64,000 bases of DNA from Shewanella eurypsychrophilus. Its GTDB lineage: Bacteria; Pseudomonadota; Gammaproteobacteria; Enterobacterales; Shewanellaceae. The position numbers were made by a program, and so were the translations under genes. This document shows, in pieces, positions 9,576 through 16,455 of the stretch. The notes below the pieces were generated by a model. That model did not search any database. It worked only from the letters and a program-made list of their open reading frames with translations, and had not been told where the DNA came from. Location of the stretch: positions 4,186,102-4,250,101 of the forward strand of contig NZ_CP045503.2 of NCBI RefSeq assembly GCF_007004545.3, written 5' to 3'. Each line of letters begins with the position of its first letter. Within the stretch, counting starts at the first letter, position 1.

Positions 9576-9938
9576 CTATGTTTGAGTTACAATCTGATCT
9601 TGTAAGCTTCCAACCAGCTGAATAATTGATACAACATCATCACTGTCCACTCCTACCTCTTCAAGAGATTCCTCAAGCAGCTCAGCGACCTCCTGAAAAT
9701 GAGGAATCGTAATATCGAGGTTAATATGGGCTTGTCGGAGATCGCGTCCTTCATAGGCATCGGGCCCACCAAGCGCTTTAGCGATGAAATTGGTCTGATG
9801 TGCCATCAGGCTGTCCATATTGATGTCCCTGAAATAGTGTTCTAGCTCTTCACTATCTAACACTTTTTGGTAAAAGTTACTCACAACTTGGGTAAAAGTA
9901 TCAAATCCCCCATATTTTTCAAACAGAGACTCGGCCAT
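9576..9938 (-). CDS. Group 1 truncated hemoglobin
   Basis: A 120-residue heme protein of the group 1 (trHbN/GlbN) type, binding O2, NO or a similar ligand. The fold landmarks are visible: Phe22–Tyr23 (B9/B10), His47–Gln48 in the distal E helix, the ALGGPDAYEGRDL turn, and proximal His71 (F8) in LRQAHINL. Length is normal for the family. It is the first gene of a likely two-gene transcript with the hybrid histidine kinase. It could detoxify NO, or supply a ligand-bound signal to the kinase; the latter is inference from position. Confidence 0.93.
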   Translation of the reverse strand: MAESLFEKYGGFDTFTQVVSNFYQKVLDSEELEHYFRDINMDSLMAHQTNFIAKALGGPDAYEGRDLRQAHINLDITIPHFQEVAELLEESLEEVGVDSDDVVSIIQLVGSLQDQIVTQT

Positions 9939-10061
9939 AGATAAATCCTTTTAATTGAAAGAGTTTTAAAGTCATGATGTATTGAGAATAGAAGATATAT
10001 AATCGAAGTCAAACTGAAAGGTTGAACGGTAAGCGTTAAACTATGTATCTCATCAAGAAAT

Positions 10062-10085
10062 AAAAAAGCCCACTTGTAGTGGGCT
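10062..10085 (-). terminator. Terminator of the oad operon
   Basis: On the minus strand, GCCCAC, a 5-base loop, GTGGGC, then a run of T. It begins about 20 bases after the oadB stop codon. Confidence 0.85.
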
Positions 10086-10106
10086 CAGCCTATCTTAAAT
10101 ATCAGC

Positions 10107-11237
10107 TTAACCTAGGACAGCAATTAACACCCCTGCGGCAACGGCAGACCCCAGAACACCAGCAACATTAGGCCCCATTGCATGCATGAGCAGGTAGTTA
10201 TGCTGGTTAGACTCAAGACCAACTTTATTCACCACTCTTGCCGCCATAGGGACAGCAGAGACTCCAGCTGCACCGATAAGCGGGTTTATCTTACCACCCG
10301 ATAGTCTACTCATTACTTTTGCCATCAGCACACCTGTTGCCGTACCAATCGCAAAAGCGACTGCACCTAGCACCAAAATACCTAAGGTCTCAAGCTGAAG
10401 GAACTCGTTGGCAGAAAGCTTTGAACCAACAGCAAGTCCCAGGAAGATGGTCACTATATTAATCAACTCATTTTGAGCAGTATTTGATAACCTGTCTACG
10501 ACACCTGATTCCCGCATCAAATTCCCCAAGCAGAACATGCCTACGAGCGGTGTGGCAGCTGGTAAGAATAGAATCGTTAGTCCTAGTACCATTAAAGGAA
10601 AGATTATTTTCTCTTTCTTACTCACTTCACGAAGCTGCTCCATCTTAATCTGACGTTCAGATTCCGTGGTCAGCAACCTCATTATGGGAGGCTGAATAAT
10701 GGGTACTAACGCCATATAAGAATATGCTGCGACTGCGATTGCACCGAGTAATTCAGGCGCTAGCTTAGATGCTAAGAATATCGCCGTCGGACCGTCAGCA
10801 CCACCAATAATGGCAATTGCTCCCGCATCTTGCATGCTAAACTCAAAACCAGGTACCCAATTTAATGCGATTGCACCAATCAAGGTAGCAAAAATACCAA
10901 ATTGAGCCGCTGCGCCTAATAACAGCATCTTAGGGTTTGCAATTAAGGCACCAAAATCAGTTAGTGCGCCAACTCCCATAAAAATCAATAAAGGGAATAC
11001 ACCGGTTTCAATTCCTACATGGTAGGCAAGATACAGCAGCCCACCTTCTTCGGTAAAACCACCATTGGGTATATTCGCCAATATGGCTCCAAAACCAATG
11101 GGCAATAGCAACAAGGGCTCAAAGCCTCGCACTATCGCAAGGTAAAGTAACAGAGCACCTACCGCCATCATCAGAAGCTGGCCGCCAGTAAAGTTTGCAA
11201 TGCCTGACTCTGCCCAAAATGAGATTAATCCTTCCAT
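10107..11237 (-). CDS. oadB: Sodium-translocating decarboxylase, beta subunit
   Basis: The integral membrane subunit of the biotin-dependent oxaloacetate decarboxylase sodium pump. It decarboxylates carboxybiotin and exports Na+. The 376 residues are mostly hydrophobic, with the diagnostic GGADGPTAIF segment (about residue 145) and the conserved GLAVGSKLSANEF region (about 265). It is the last gene of oadGAB, 8 bases after oadA, and is followed by a terminator. Length is close to the usual 380–430 residues, at the short end. Family assignment is firm. Confidence 0.95.
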   Translation of the reverse strand: MEGLISFWAESGIANFTGGQLLMMAVGALLLYLAIVRGFEPLLLLPIGFGAILANIPNGGFTEEGGLLYLAYHVGIETGVFPLLIFMGVGALTDFGALIANPKMLLLGAAAQFGIFATLIGAIALNWVPGFEFSMQDAGAIAIIGGADGPTAIFLASKLAPELLGAIAVAAYSYMALVPIIQPPIMRLLTTESERQIKMEQLREVSKKEKIIFPLMVLGLTILFLPAATPLVGMFCLGNLMRESGVVDRLSNTAQNELINIVTIFLGLAVGSKLSANEFLQLETLGILVLGAVAFAIGTATGVLMAKVMSRLSGGKINPLIGAAGVSAVPMAARVVNKVGLESNQHNYLLMHAMGPNVAGVLGSAVAAGVLIAVLG

Positions 11238-11245
11238 TATGACTC

Positions 11246-13045
11246 CTATGCTATGCCAAGCAGTTGATTTCCAACAGCGACAGAGTCACCTTCTTTAACC
11301 CAAACCTTACTGATAACACCATCAGTCTCGGCGCGTACCTCTGTTTCCATCTTCATTGCTTCGAGGATAATGACCACATCACCTTCACGTACGGTATCGC
11401 CCGTTGCGACATTCACCTTAAAAATATTACCGGATAATGGCGCGTTCATCTCTAACTTAACTGCGTGACTCAACGGCTGTGCCGGTACAGATTGAGGAGC
11501 AGTAAAGGGAACCACATTTTCAGAAGACACAATTTGATTAATGTCTCCACCAGGAGAGACCTCAACAACATAACTCTGCCCCTGAACATTCACCGTATAA
11601 GTTTCCGCTCCGCGCTCATCTGTTTTAGCATTTGCCTGACGATTTGGTTTAGTTGCGGCTTCAGGTTTAGGTTCAAATGCATCTGGGTTATTACGATTTT
11701 TAATGAATTTGAGCCCAATTTGTGGGAATAGTGCATAGGTGAGTACATCATCGATCAACTCATTGGCGAGATCGAGTCCATCTTCAGCAGCTTTATTTTT
11801 CAACTCTTGGGTCAAACGCTCAAGTTCAGGCTTTAATAGATCGGCAGGACGGCATGTAATCGCCTCTGCGCCACCTAACACTTTTGCCTGAAGCTCAGCA
11901 TTCACTGGTGCAGGGGTTGCACCATACTCGCCTTTGAGTACACCTTCAGTCTCTTTAGTCAGCGATTTATAGCGCTCACCAGTAAGGATGTTAATCACAG
12001 ACTGGCTACCCACAATTTGAGAGGTGGGTGTCACTAAAGGTAAGAAACCGAGATCTTCGCGAACCCGAGGGATCTCTTCAAGAACTAGATCCAACTTATC
12101 AGCTGCCCCCTGCTCTTTAAGCTGACTCTCCATGTTGGTCAACATTCCCCCCGGAACTTGTGCTCTTAAAATTCTCGCGTCGATGCCTTTAAGCTCCCCC
12201 TCAAACTGGGCATACTTTTTACGTACGACTCTAAAATAGGCTGCAATCTCTTCCAATAAAGCCATATCGTAGCCCGTCGCTCTATCTGTACCTTCTAACA
12301 TAGCAACGACAGTCTCAGTCGCACTGTGGCCATAAGTTTGGCTTAAAGGCGAGATAGCGGTGTCTAAGACATCAATGCCGGCTTCGATAGCCTTAAGATA
12401 AGTCGCCGTACTTAAGCCTGTTGTAGCGTGGCACTGCATAGAGACAATCAGGTCAGTTTGGGATTTGATTTGACTTATCATGTCAAACGCATCATAAGGC
12501 TTAAGTAAGCCTGCCATATCTTTAATACATAACGAATGACAACCGAGGTCTTCCAGTTTTTTTGCCATATCAACCCAGGTATCGAGTGTATGCACTGGGC
12601 TAGTCGTATAACAAATCGTACCTTGGGCATGGGCGCCAACGTCGACAACAGCTTTGATTGAGGTCTCTAAGTTACGAACATCATTCATCGCATCAAAGAC
12701 TCTAAATACGTCTACGCCATTCGTGTGAGCTCTTTCTACAAACTTGTAGACAAGGTCATCAGCATAATGACGGTAGCCGAGCAAGTTTTGCCCACGAAGT
12801 AGCATCTGCTGCGGCGTATTAGGCATCGCCTTTTTAAGTTCCCTCAGACGTTCCCATGGATCTTCACCCAAATAGCGAATACATGCATCGAATGTTGCTC
12901 CGCCCCACGACTCAAGCGACCAAAAGCCTACTTTGTCTAAGAGTGGTGCTATCGGTAGCATATCCTCTAACCTAAGTCGTGTAGCGAGAATAGATTGGTG
13001 TGCATCTCTTAACACGACATCTGTTAATGCAAGTGGCTGACTCAT
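11246..13045 (-). CDS. oadA: Oxaloacetate decarboxylase alpha subunit
   Basis: The soluble subunit that transfers the carboxyl group of oxaloacetate to biotin. N-terminal carboxyltransferase domain begins with LTDVVLRDAHQS and includes the RGQNLLGYRHYADD segment and the metal-binding MQCHATTG region. A conserved PYC_OADA domain follows (about 290–460), then a short linker and the C-terminal biotinyl domain with EAMKMETE, the biotin being carried on Lys565. It lies 21 bases after oadG and 8 bases before oadB. The internal linker is short, and the 599-residue length is typical. Confidence 0.96.
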   Translation of the reverse strand: MSQPLALTDVVLRDAHQSILATRLRLEDMLPIAPLLDKVGFWSLESWGGATFDACIRYLGEDPWERLRELKKAMPNTPQQMLLRGQNLLGYRHYADDLVYKFVERAHTNGVDVFRVFDAMNDVRNLETSIKAVVDVGAHAQGTICYTTSPVHTLDTWVDMAKKLEDLGCHSLCIKDMAGLLKPYDAFDMISQIKSQTDLIVSMQCHATTGLSTATYLKAIEAGIDVLDTAISPLSQTYGHSATETVVAMLEGTDRATGYDMALLEEIAAYFRVVRKKYAQFEGELKGIDARILRAQVPGGMLTNMESQLKEQGAADKLDLVLEEIPRVREDLGFLPLVTPTSQIVGSQSVINILTGERYKSLTKETEGVLKGEYGATPAPVNAELQAKVLGGAEAITCRPADLLKPELERLTQELKNKAAEDGLDLANELIDDVLTYALFPQIGLKFIKNRNNPDAFEPKPEAATKPNRQANAKTDERGAETYTVNVQGQSYVVEVSPGGDINQIVSSENVVPFTAPQSVPAQPLSHAVKLEMNAPLSGNIFKVNVATGDTVREGDVVIILEAMKMETEVRAETDGVISKVWVKEGDSVAVGNQLLGIA

Positions 13046-13066
13046 AAAAACTCCCTACTAGTATTA

Positions 13067-13312
13067 TTATGCTTTAACGCGATATTGATGAATGGCCGAG
13101 GTGATCACCGCAACGATTTTAGGATCTATTCCATGCTGCTGGAAATTCTCTTGAATACTGTTAGGTAATTTTTGCTGCTGTGGCTGAGGAGCAAACCTCA
13201 TAGCCACCAATTTAATACAAAGGATCAGTATCGTTAAGAATACAAAAACCAGACCCATGCCTAAAAACATAATGCCAACGGCTTGTATCAGTTGCTCAGA
13301 AATCGAGTTCAT
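13067..13312 (-). CDS. oadG: Oxaloacetate decarboxylase gamma subunit
   Basis: A small membrane anchor that holds the alpha subunit to the beta subunit. It is 81 residues with one N-terminal membrane helix (about 10–34, MFLGMGLVFVFLTILILCIKL) and a C-terminal proline/glutamine-rich hydrophilic tail (APQPQQQKLP). It is the first gene of the oadGAB operon. The sequence of the gamma subunit is poorly conserved, so the call rests on size, topology and position together. Confidence 0.88.
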   Translation of the reverse strand: MNSISEQLIQAVGIMFLGMGLVFVFLTILILCIKLVAMRFAPQPQQQKLPNSIQENFQQHGIDPKIVAVITSAIHQYRVKA

Positions 13313-13852
13313 ATCATCCTCAGTGTCAGCGTTACTTGGTTTAATAGACTATTTCGCAAAACCTTAAGCTCATAATGAATATATAAAGGCTAAATTCATA
13401 TTTTTATTCATTTAAGGCATTATTTACATCTTAAATCAGGCTTTTTTAAGCCATCAACGGTATCAATCAATACTTTTCAATAGAAAACAATAACCAATTT
13501 ATAACAAAAATGCGAGCGAGGTGTAAATTGGTCATACCAAGAATAGCAAAATCAAAAGACACTCAATGAGAATTTAATAATTTAAAGGCTAGATTACTGA
13601 GATTTTATCAACAGATAAGGATTGGCGCATAGTTAACGAATAAACGTTGCTAAGAATAGCTGGATAGAGAATTCACTGAATCGAACACAATAATGTTTTT
13701 TTGCAAACTTATGCACTTAATCAATATCTAAACTATTCAATAGTAGTTTATTAGCCATTAGAGAGACACGCAATGACAGGCTGTAGCAGATAAAAAGTAG
13801 AAGAGAGGGAAGAGATTTGATGTCTAGCTAGATCAGGCTGGGCAAACAAACA
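13313..13852. other. Intergenic region between oadG and the tRNA array
   Basis: About 540 AT-rich bases. It must contain the oad promoter, but I cannot choose one convincing −35/−10 pair. I see no gene, repeat or RNA structure in the rest. Confidence 0.5.
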
Positions 13853-13884
13853 CAAAAAAGCCCGCTGATATAATCAGCGGGCTT
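13853..13884 (-). terminator. Terminator of the proximal tRNA block
   Basis: On the minus strand, AAGCCCGCTGAT / ATCAGCGGGCTT stem with a 3-base loop, then a T run. It follows the first tRNA-Ser and ends the tRNA transcript. Confidence 0.88.
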
Positions 13885-13892
13885 ATTTGTAA

Positions 13893-13985
13893 TGGCGGAG
13901 AAGGAGGGATTCGAACCCTCGATGGGATTTAAAGCCCATACTCCCTTAGCAGGGGAGCGCCTTCGGCCACTCGGCCACCTCTCCG
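13893..13985 (-). tRNA. tRNA-Ser (GCT), copy 1
   Basis: 93 bases including the encoded CCA, with the long variable arm of class II tRNAs and the anticodon loop CTGCTAA giving GCT (reads AGC/AGU). It is the last gene of the array in transcription order and is followed by a terminator. The position beside csrA matches serV in E. coli. Confidence 0.95.
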
Positions 13986-14004
13986 AAAATCATACAAACG
14001 AAAA

Positions 14005-14081
14005 TGGTGCGGATGGGAGGAGTCGAACCTCCGACCGCCTGGTTCGTAGCCAGGTACTCTATCCAGCTGAGCTACATCCGC
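14005..14081 (-). tRNA. tRNA-Arg (ACG)
   Basis: 77 bases with encoded CCA, paired acceptor GCGGATG/CATCCGC, loop CTACGAA (anticodon ACG, expected to become ICG). Intact in every arm and identical to the other intact Arg copies in the array. Confidence 0.95.
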
Positions 14082-14162
14082 AAATTTCGTCTTACTTAAC
14101 TTTTCAATCAACATCATTGAAAATCAATATTTCCAGTCAATGATCAACTCGAAATTTAAATA

Positions 14163-14239
14163 TGGTGCGGATGGGAGGAGTCGAACCTCCGACCGCCTGG
14201 TTCGTAGCCAGGTACTCTATCCAGCTGAGCTACATCCGC
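14163..14239 (-). tRNA. tRNA-Arg (ACG)
   Basis: 77 bases with encoded CCA; intact cloverleaf with anticodon ACG, the same sequence as the other intact copies. Confidence 0.95.
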
Positions 14240-14275
14240 ACAAATAAACTTTACTATTTTTACATTTACATTATA

Positions 14276-14352
14276 TGGTGCGAATAGGAATAGTCGAACC
14301 TACAAACACTTGGTTTGTAGCTAAGCACTCAATCCAGCTGAGCTACATCCGC
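14276..14352 (-). pseudogene. Decayed tRNA-Arg copy, anticodon ACA
   Basis: 77 bases, same length and CCA as the neighbouring tRNA-Arg genes. The anticodon has become ACA, the anticodon stem has an A·C mismatch, and the T stem has two mismatches (pairs 50:64 and 53:61). The acceptor stem still pairs if G·U is allowed. Most changes are transitions. C35 and A20, the main arginine identity bases, remain. Probably non-functional; if charged with Arg it would read Cys codons. Confidence 0.8.
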
Positions 14353-14387
14353 ACAAATAAACGTTACTATTTTTACATTTTATTGAA

Positions 14388-14464
14388 TGGTGCGGATGGG
14401 AGGAGTCGAACCTCCGACCGCCTGGTTCGTAGCCAGGTACTCTATCCAGCTGAGCTACATCCGC
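14388..14464 (-). tRNA. tRNA-Arg (ACG)
   Basis: 77 bases with encoded CCA; intact cloverleaf, anticodon ACG. Confidence 0.95.
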
Positions 14465-14498
14465 AACGCGTTTCAATATTTTCCGTCATCATACAAAA

Positions 14499-14575
14499 TG
14501 GTGCGGATGGGAGGAGTCGAACCTCCGACCGCCTGGTTCGTAGCCAGGTACTCTATCCAGCTGAGCTACATCCGC
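14499..14575 (-). tRNA. tRNA-Arg (ACG)
   Basis: 77 bases with encoded CCA; intact cloverleaf, anticodon ACG. First tRNA of the proximal block, 76 bases downstream of the internal terminator. Confidence 0.95.
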
Positions 14576-14614
14576 ATATCTTGTATTCTGCTATCTGGCC
14601 AGAGATAACAACAT

Positions 14615-14653
14615 TGTCAATGGACTATAATCCACTAACAATGATTTGGACAA
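14615..14653 (-). promoter_or_regulatory. Candidate promoter for the proximal tRNA block
   Basis: Just after the internal terminator, the minus strand has TTGTCC (14648–14653), an 18-base spacer and TATAGT (14624–14629). A perfect −35-like TTGACA (14615–14620) follows, but without a good −10. Either could restart transcription of the five following Arg genes. The match is moderate. Confidence 0.35.
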
Positions 14654-14682
14654 AAAAGCCCGAAGACACTGTCAACGGGCTT
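14652..14682 (-). terminator. Internal terminator between the two tRNA blocks
   Basis: Minus-strand stem AAGCCCG / CGGGCTT with an inner GAC/GTC pair in the loop, followed by a T run. It follows tRNA-Ser copy 2 and corresponds in position to the terminator after copy 1, though the loop sequence differs. Confidence 0.75.
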
Positions 14683-14690
14683 ATTTGTAA

Positions 14691-14783
14691 TGGCGGAGAA
14701 GGAGGGATTCGAACCCTCGATGGGATTTAAAGCCCATACTCCCTTAGCAGGGGAGCGCCTTCGGCCACTCGGCCACCTCTCCG
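14691..14783 (-). tRNA. tRNA-Ser (GCT), copy 2
   Basis: 93 bases with CCA, identical in sequence to copy 1. It ends the distal (first-transcribed) block and is followed by the internal terminator. Confidence 0.95.
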
Positions 14784-14802
14784 AAAATCACAAAAACGAA
14801 AA

Positions 14803-14879
14803 TGGTGCGGATGGGAGGAGTCGAACCTCCGACCGCCTGGTTCGTAGCCAGGTACTCTATCCAGCTGAGCTACATCCGC
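14803..14879 (-). tRNA. tRNA-Arg (ACG)
   Basis: 77 bases with encoded CCA; intact, anticodon ACG. It corresponds to the copy at 14005, offset by 798 bases. Confidence 0.95.
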
Positions 14880-14962
14880 AAATTTCGTCTTACTTGATTA
14901 TTCAATCAAACATCATTGAAAATCAATATTCCCAGTCAAAACATCAACTCGAAATTTAAATA

Positions 14963-15039
14963 TGGTGCGGATGGGAGGAGTCGAACCTCCGACCGCCTGG
15001 TTCGTAGCCAGGTACTCTATCCAGCTGAGCTACATCCGC
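14963..15039 (-). tRNA. tRNA-Arg (ACG)
   Basis: 77 bases with encoded CCA; intact, anticodon ACG. It corresponds to the copy at 14163, offset by 800 bases. Confidence 0.95.
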
Positions 15040-15075
15040 ACAAATAAACGTTACTATTTTTACATTTGCATTATA

Positions 15076-15152
15076 TGGTGCGAATAGGAATAGTCGAACC
15101 TACAAACACTTGGTTCGTGGCCAGGTACTCTATCCAGCTGAACTACATCCGC
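15076..15152 (-). pseudogene. Decayed tRNA-Arg copy, anticodon ACG, U33 lost
   Basis: The counterpart of the decayed copy at 14276, offset by 800 bases. Its 3' half has the same damaged T stem and acceptor changes. The 5' half is closer to the intact genes, with anticodon ACG restored, but the invariant U33 is now C, the anticodon stem has a C·A mismatch, and the D stem has a C-to-T change. This mixture suggests partial gene conversion after duplication. CCA is present. Confidence 0.78.
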
Positions 15153-15187
15153 ACAAATAAACTTTACTATTTTTACATTATATTGAA

Positions 15188-15264
15188 TGGTGCGGATGGG
15201 AGGAGTCGAACCTCCGACCGCCTGGTTCGTAGCCAGGTACTCTATCCAGCTGAGCTACATCCGC
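15188..15264 (-). tRNA. tRNA-Arg (ACG)
   Basis: 77 bases with encoded CCA; intact, anticodon ACG. Corresponds to the copy at 14388. Confidence 0.95.
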
Positions 15265-15298
15265 AACGCGTTTCAATACTTTCCGTCATCTTACAAAA

Positions 15299-15375
15299 TG
15301 GTGCGGATGGGAGGAGTCGAACCTCCGACCGCCTGGTTCGTAGCCAGGTACTCTATCCAGCTGAGCTACATCCGC
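15299..15375 (-). tRNA. tRNA-Arg (ACG)
   Basis: 77 bases with encoded CCA; intact, anticodon ACG. Corresponds to the copy at 14499. It lies only 21 bases from tRNA-Ser copy 3, so the two must be cut from one transcript. Confidence 0.95.
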
Positions 15376-15396
15376 ATCGTATTTGCAAGTAAGAAA

Positions 15397-15489
15397 TGGC
15401 GGAGAAGGAGGGATTCGAACCCTCGATGGGATTTAAAGCCCATACTCCCTTAGCAGGGGAGCGCCTTCGGCCACTCGGCCACCTCTCCG
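15397..15489 (-). tRNA. tRNA-Ser (GCT), copy 3
   Basis: 93 bases with CCA, the same sequence as the other two Ser copies. It is the first gene of the array in transcription order and sits directly behind a strong promoter. Confidence 0.95.
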
Positions 15490-15495
15490 TTTCTT

Positions 15496-15530
15496 GGCGC
15501 ACATATTACTGTTTGATGAAAATAAGTCAA
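15496..15530 (-). promoter_or_regulatory. Promoter of the tRNA array
   Basis: Minus strand: TTGACT (15525–15530), 16-base spacer, TAATAT (15503–15508), then a GC-rich discriminator (GTGCGCC) just before the first tRNA-Ser. GC-rich discriminators are typical of promoters for stable RNA under stringent control. Confidence 0.75.
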
Positions 15531-15687
15531 ACCATTTCTTAGAAAGGTTTTGCTGTTTGCCCTGTTTTTAAACAGATCACTCACATATCAGCCAAACTGT
15601 ATATAGAACGGCTTTTTTATCCACGATAAAAAGTGTGACTTGAAACTGTAAGCGAACTTATTGGGAAAATGCCTATAGCCAGAAAAC

Positions 15688-15714
15688 AAAAAAGCCAGTT
15701 TAAAACTGACTCTT
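15688..15714 (-). terminator. Terminator of csrA
   Basis: Minus strand stem AGTCAGTTT / AAACTGGCT with a T-rich tail, 32 bases after the csrA stop codon. It separates csrA from the tRNA promoter. Confidence 0.75.
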
Positions 15715-15745
15715 CTATTTCAACGTATTCTTAAGGTGAAAACAA

Positions 15746-15943
15746 TTAGAAATTGCCACCTTCAGACGCATTACCTGATTTTTCAGATTGAATGCGCTGG
15801 TAAATTTCTTCACGATGCACAGAAATTTCTTTAGGCGCATTAACACCAATACGTACTTGATTCCCCTTGACGCCTAAAACAGTGACAGTTACTTCATCAC
15901 CAATCATCAGTGTTTCTCCAACACGACGAGTCAATATCAGCAT
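15746..15943 (-). CDS. csrA: Carbon storage regulator CsrA
   Basis: A dimeric RNA-binding protein that binds GGA motifs near ribosome-binding sites and controls carbon flow, motility and biofilm. The 65-residue sequence starts MLILTRRVGETLMIGDEV, with the RNA-contacting LTRR near the N-terminus and the second contact region VHREEIYQRI (about 43–52). The start has a strong AAGGAG. It lies between alaS and the tRNA-Ser/Arg array, as in E. coli. The upstream kinase of the Csr pathway, barA, is in the same window at 38 kb. Confidence 0.98.
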   Translation of the reverse strand: MLILTRRVGETLMIGDEVTVTVLGVKGNQVRIGVNAPKEISVHREEIYQRIQSEKSGNASEGGNF

Positions 15944-16362
15944 TCGTTTGCTCCTTTAGTTCCAAATTTAGCTTTATTCGATATTATTCCGTTATATGCC
16001 TATTATAAGGTTAGCTTAGTACAAATTAAAAGTACCCTAGTGGAAAACCACCATTTAAATACACCTTATTTAGGTCGAAAGCGTGACCTAGCCCCCGTAC
16101 TGCACTCTGCGACGGTTGATCATAGAGCACTTTTGAATCTAATATCAGACCATCAATAAACCTAGCATTAATTCCTGCTTACACCAAGGCTGAAAGCACT
16201 TTTCGACCACAAAGCATTAAGAAAGGAACATTTTGCCAACAAGTTTCACTAGCCTACTAAGATGTCATCACAAGCTCCTAAAAGCCTTCACCTAGCAAAA
16301 TCACAAATGTGATAGCAACCCGTCTAATTGATCAATCTAGTCTCTAGCTATGTGTCAGGTAT
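15944..16362. other. Intergenic region between alaS and csrA
   Basis: About 420 AT-rich bases without a convincing gene. It must contain csrA promoter elements, but I could not fix them. In Vibrio, and as I recall in other Shewanella, an aspartokinase gene (lysC) lies here; no trace of one is visible. Confidence 0.45.
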
Positions 16363-16393
16363 AAAAAAAGGCGCTATATTGATATAGCACCTT
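16363..16393 (-). terminator. Terminator of alaS
   Basis: Minus-strand stem with one mismatch, AGGTGCTATAT / ATATAGCGCCT, followed by a T run, about 65 bases after the alaS stop codon. Confidence 0.8.
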
Positions 16394-16455
16394 TAAAGTC
16401 GTGTTCTTAATTATGATTTAGCGATGAGAAGCACTGAGAAAAGCAGTCTTAATCA

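Larger units (their letters stand above)
13855..15375 (-). repeat. Tandem duplication of the tRNA array (about 800-base unit)
   Basis: Two copies of a unit that reads, along the plus strand, terminator–Ser–Arg–Arg–decayed Arg–Arg–Arg. Every corresponding tRNA is offset by 798–800 bases and the spacers between the genes are also nearly identical. A third Ser closes the array. Confidence 0.9.

Noticed and set aside
13892..15453. Many open frames of 60–150 codons on both strands in this segment, with repeated GVEPPTAWFVARYSIQLSYIR-like peptides
   Set aside because: They are translations of the tRNA genes themselves. Peptides such as GGVEPPTAWFVARYS are a known artefact of tRNA-Arg genes in databases.
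13893..15489. Possible integration hot spot or att sites in the tRNA array
   Set aside because: tRNA genes often serve as attachment sites, but no integrase, phage or island gene lies near, and the repeats are explained by duplication of the array.
13893..15489. A CRISPR-like array, because of regularly repeated near-identical units
   Set aside because: The units are 77–93 bases with cloverleaf structure, and the spacers are not of uniform length. No cas genes are present.
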